A stretch of 32,560 nucleotides of DNA from Micrococcales bacterium UBA7469 (GTDB taxonomy: Bacteria > Actinomycetota > Actinomycetes > Actinomycetales > Microbacteriaceae), in assembly GCA_002479805.1 (NCBI GenBank), contig DLPB01000023.1, positions 1-32,560 on the forward strand. The letters run 5' to 3'. Below, piece after piece: positions 31,214 to 32,560 of this stretch. Numbering within the stretch: position 1 is the first letter of the stretch; each line of letters starts with the position of its first letter. The notes beneath the pieces are model-generated. The model was not told the origin of the DNA. It saw only the letters and a program-made list of their open reading frames with translations, and searched no databases. The position numbers were made by a program, and so were the translations under genes.

Positions 31214-31986
31214 CGAATCTGCGCAACGCGGACGTCTTTGACCTGCTCGTTGAGCTGGTTGAGTGCCGCCTTTGGCAACTTGGAATCGGTGATTACTACA
31301 TCCGCCTGCTCGAAGCTGGCAAACGACGAGAATCCTCTAACTCCCCACTTGGTGTGATCGGCGAGCACCACGGCCTTTTGACTGCGGCGAAGCACCTCTC
31401 GGTTAGTTTCAGATTCCACCAGATTCGGCGAAGAGAAGCCAAATTCACTATCCATGCCGCGAGTGCCCATGAAAACCAAATCAAGATTGAACCTTGAGAA
31501 CACCTCTGCGGTGATATTGCCAACCAGAGAATCGGTTGGGGTGCGAACGCCACCGGTTAGCACCACGGTCTGATCCGCTCTTGGGTTTTGCGCAAACAGG
31601 TCTGAAACCGGGACCGAGTTGGTGACGATGGTGATGTTAGGGGAATCTTTTAGAAGCTTCGCAAGCGCATAAACGCTGCTGCCACCCATAAGTGCAATCG
31701 CCATGCCGGGCCGCACCAGCTCATATGCCAACTTTGCGATGCCGTCTTTGGCAGCCTGCTCTTTTTGGCTGGTGGAATCAAAAGTTGGCTCCAGGGTGGA
31801 GCTCAGCGAATTGGATGTAACGCCACCGTGCACCTTGTCGACCATGCCTTGAGCGGCCAAGGCTTCAACGTCGCGGCGGATGGTAACTTCGGAAACCTCC
31901 AGTTTCTCGGCTAGGTCGGCAATGCGAATAGCACCAGCAATGGCAACCTCTTCGAGGATGCGGGCTTTGCGCTGAGCAGCTAACAC
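31210..31986 (-). CDS. DeoR-family transcriptional regulator
   Basis: A 258-residue sugar-phosphate-responsive repressor. The N-terminal winged helix-turn-helix (about 1-55) has IADLAEKLEVSEVTIRRDVEALAAQGMVDKVHGG, the DeoR signature, followed by a DeoRC sensor domain (about 75-235) with MGGSSVYALAKLL, VLTGG and GTRGMDSEFGFS. The GTG at 31984-31986 has GAAAGG at 6-base spacing. It is divergent from the alpha-galactosidase gene across a 188-bp region with inverted repeats, so it most likely controls that gene and itself. The inducer is probably a sugar phosphate, but this cannot be read from sequence. Confidence 0.92.
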   Translation of the reverse strand: MLAAQRKARILEEVAIAGAIRIADLAEKLEVSEVTIRRDVEALAAQGMVDKVHGGVTSNSLSSTLEPTFDSTSQKEQAAKDGIAKLAYELVRPGMAIALMGGSSVYALAKLLKDSPNITIVTNSVPVSDLFAQNPRADQTVVLTGGVRTPTDSLVGNITAEVFSRFNLDLVFMGTRGMDSEFGFSSPNLVESETNREVLRRSQKAVVLADHTKWGVRGFSSFASFEQADVVITDSKLPKAALNQLNEQVKDVRVAQIR

Positions 31987-32026
31987 GTCTGGCCTTTCAT
32001 TTAGCGATTCAGATTACTCAAGTTTT

Positions 32027-32097
32027 GCGAATCTGAACGAATATTTACTAACGCTCTGATTACTTTTGTCGTTTTTGCTTCGATTTCGTTCGAATCG
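32027..32097. promoter_or_regulatory. Inverted pair of candidate DeoR operator sites
   Basis: The minus-strand ATTCGTTCAGATTCGC (32027-32042) and the plus-strand TTTCGTTCGAATCGCC (32084-32099) are near copies in opposite orientation. The second lies partly in CGATTTCGTTCGAATCG (32081-32097), an inverted repeat with 5-bp arms. They lie between the two divergent starts, about 55 bp apart, as expected for a looping or cooperative repressor. Confidence 0.45.
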
Positions 32098-32136
32098 CCA
32101 ATAGTGTTGAGCAAAATCAGTTGGTGGATGCCTCAA

Positions 32137-32152
32137 GATTATCTTGATAATC
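32137..32152. promoter_or_regulatory. 16-bp palindrome before the alpha-galactosidase gene
   Basis: GATTATC-TT-GATAATC is an inverted repeat with perfect 7-bp arms, 22 bp before the TTG start. GATAAT (32146-32151) can serve as the -10 box, so a protein bound here would block the promoter. It differs from the TTCGTTC-type motif, so it may serve a different regulator. Confidence 0.5.
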
Positions 32153-32174
32153 CAGTCGATTTAGGGATGCAGCC

Positions 32175-32560
32175 TTGGCCAAAACAGATTTCGTACACCT
32201 AACGCAAGATGGCGTCTCGCTGCTAATCGATCTGTCTCAAAACACCGCTGAAATCGTGCACTGGGGTCAAGCACTCGGCCGGGTTGAAAGCATCGCAAAC
32301 TTCACCAAGGCTGCAATGGAGCCGGTTGCTCACGCCGAACTCGATGACCCGATGTATCAGTCGATCTGGCGCGAAAACTCAAGGGGCAACACTGGACTTC
32401 CGGCGATTTTGGGGCACTCCGCAGGCAAGCGGTTCTCACAGAAATTTCAAATCATATCGGTTGAGCAAACTCCAGTTCAGGCGACGATCACAGGTCGAGA
32501 CGACCACGCCAAGCTCGAGGTCACCAACCGCTACCGCTTTCTAGGTGGTGGAGTTTTGGG
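32175..32560 (+). CDS. Alpha-galactosidase (GH36), N-terminal part only
   Basis: The first 128 residues of a protein cut by the right edge; the family is about 700 residues. The visible part is the N-terminal beta-sandwich of GH36 enzymes: VSLLIDLSQNTAEIVHWGQALGR (the HWG turn is typical), followed by LPAILGHSAGKRFSQKF, which resembles the usual RPGLxGHRxGRxxSPxF. The enzyme would hydrolyse terminal alpha-galactosides such as melibiose or raffinose. No catalytic residue is in view. The start is TTG at 32175 with AGGG about 8 bp upstream; an in-frame TAA at 32148 limits any extension. It is divergent from the DeoR regulator. Confidence 0.8.
   Translation, partial: MAKTDFVHLTQDGVSLLIDLSQNTAEIVHWGQALGRVESIANFTKAAMEPVAHAELDDPMYQSIWRENSRGNTGLPAILGHSAGKRFSQKFQIISVEQTPVQATITGRDDHAKLEVTNRYRFLGGGVL

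Noticed and set aside
1..32560. CRISPR array, prophage, transposon or genomic island
   Set aside because: No regularly spaced repeats, transposase, integrase, tRNA-adjacent attachment site or composition break was seen; nearly all genes are core or common accessory genes.

Overview
The window looks like chromosomal DNA of a small-genome actinobacterium, most likely a Microbacteriaceae relative of the freshwater Luna/Rhodoluna/Aquiluna type. The lineage is an inference. It rests on a fused E2-E1 2-oxoglutarate dehydrogenase (Kgd), a SigR-like sigma factor paired with an RsrA-like zinc anti-sigma factor beside aroA-rsgA-hisN, an actinobacterial HisN, metX-metY methionine synthesis, frequent GTG/TTG starts, moderate GC and very tight packing. 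I see no rRNA, tRNA, CRISPR array, insertion sequence, prophage or attachment site.

Layout. 1-3834 (minus): fba (cut by the left edge) and fruK, then rmuC and a DEDDh exonuclease. 3865-10020 (plus): ychF, two paralogous secreted IPT/TIG proteins, a 50-residue membrane protein missed by length cut-offs, a RidA-like protein, a fatty acid desaturase, a DUF1801 protein and an unknown protein. 10013-11490 (minus): cysE and cysK. 11599-11976 (plus): a small lipoprotein. 11973-16211 (minus): the aroA-rsgA-hisN-MFS operon. 16340-17163 (plus): sigR-rsrA. 17154-21466 (minus): kgd and a degenerate SGNH protein. 21581-23915 (plus): two CNNM/CBS membrane proteins. 23905-29935 (minus): M20 amidohydrolase, metY, metX, an MFS exporter-like protein and an old yellow enzyme. 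29987-31213 (plus): ung and a GNAT acetyltransferase. 31210-31986 (minus): a DeoR regulator, divergent from an alpha-galactosidase cut by the right edge (32175 onwards).

How the genes work together. cysE-cysK and metX-metY are two sulfide-assimilating pairs, making cysteine and homocysteine. fruK-fba is a lower-glycolysis/fructose module. sigR-rsrA is expected to sense thiol-oxidative stress. The DeoR gene most likely controls the divergent alpha-galactosidase through inverted repeats in the shared 188-bp region.

Two window-wide patterns stand out more than any single gene. First, about ten genes have a TANNNT-like -10 box ending 6-8 nt before the start codon and no properly placed Shine-Dalgarno site, which predicts leaderless mRNAs. 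Second, all five convergent gene junctions overlap at their stop codons by 4-11 bp, and only one clear intrinsic terminator is visible in 32.5 kb. I found no clearly new multi-gene system. The nearest to undescribed parts are the IPT/TIG paralogue pair with its shared two-cysteine C-terminal domain, the short membrane protein, the unknown gene at 9631-10020 and the SGNH protein lacking its catalytic residues.
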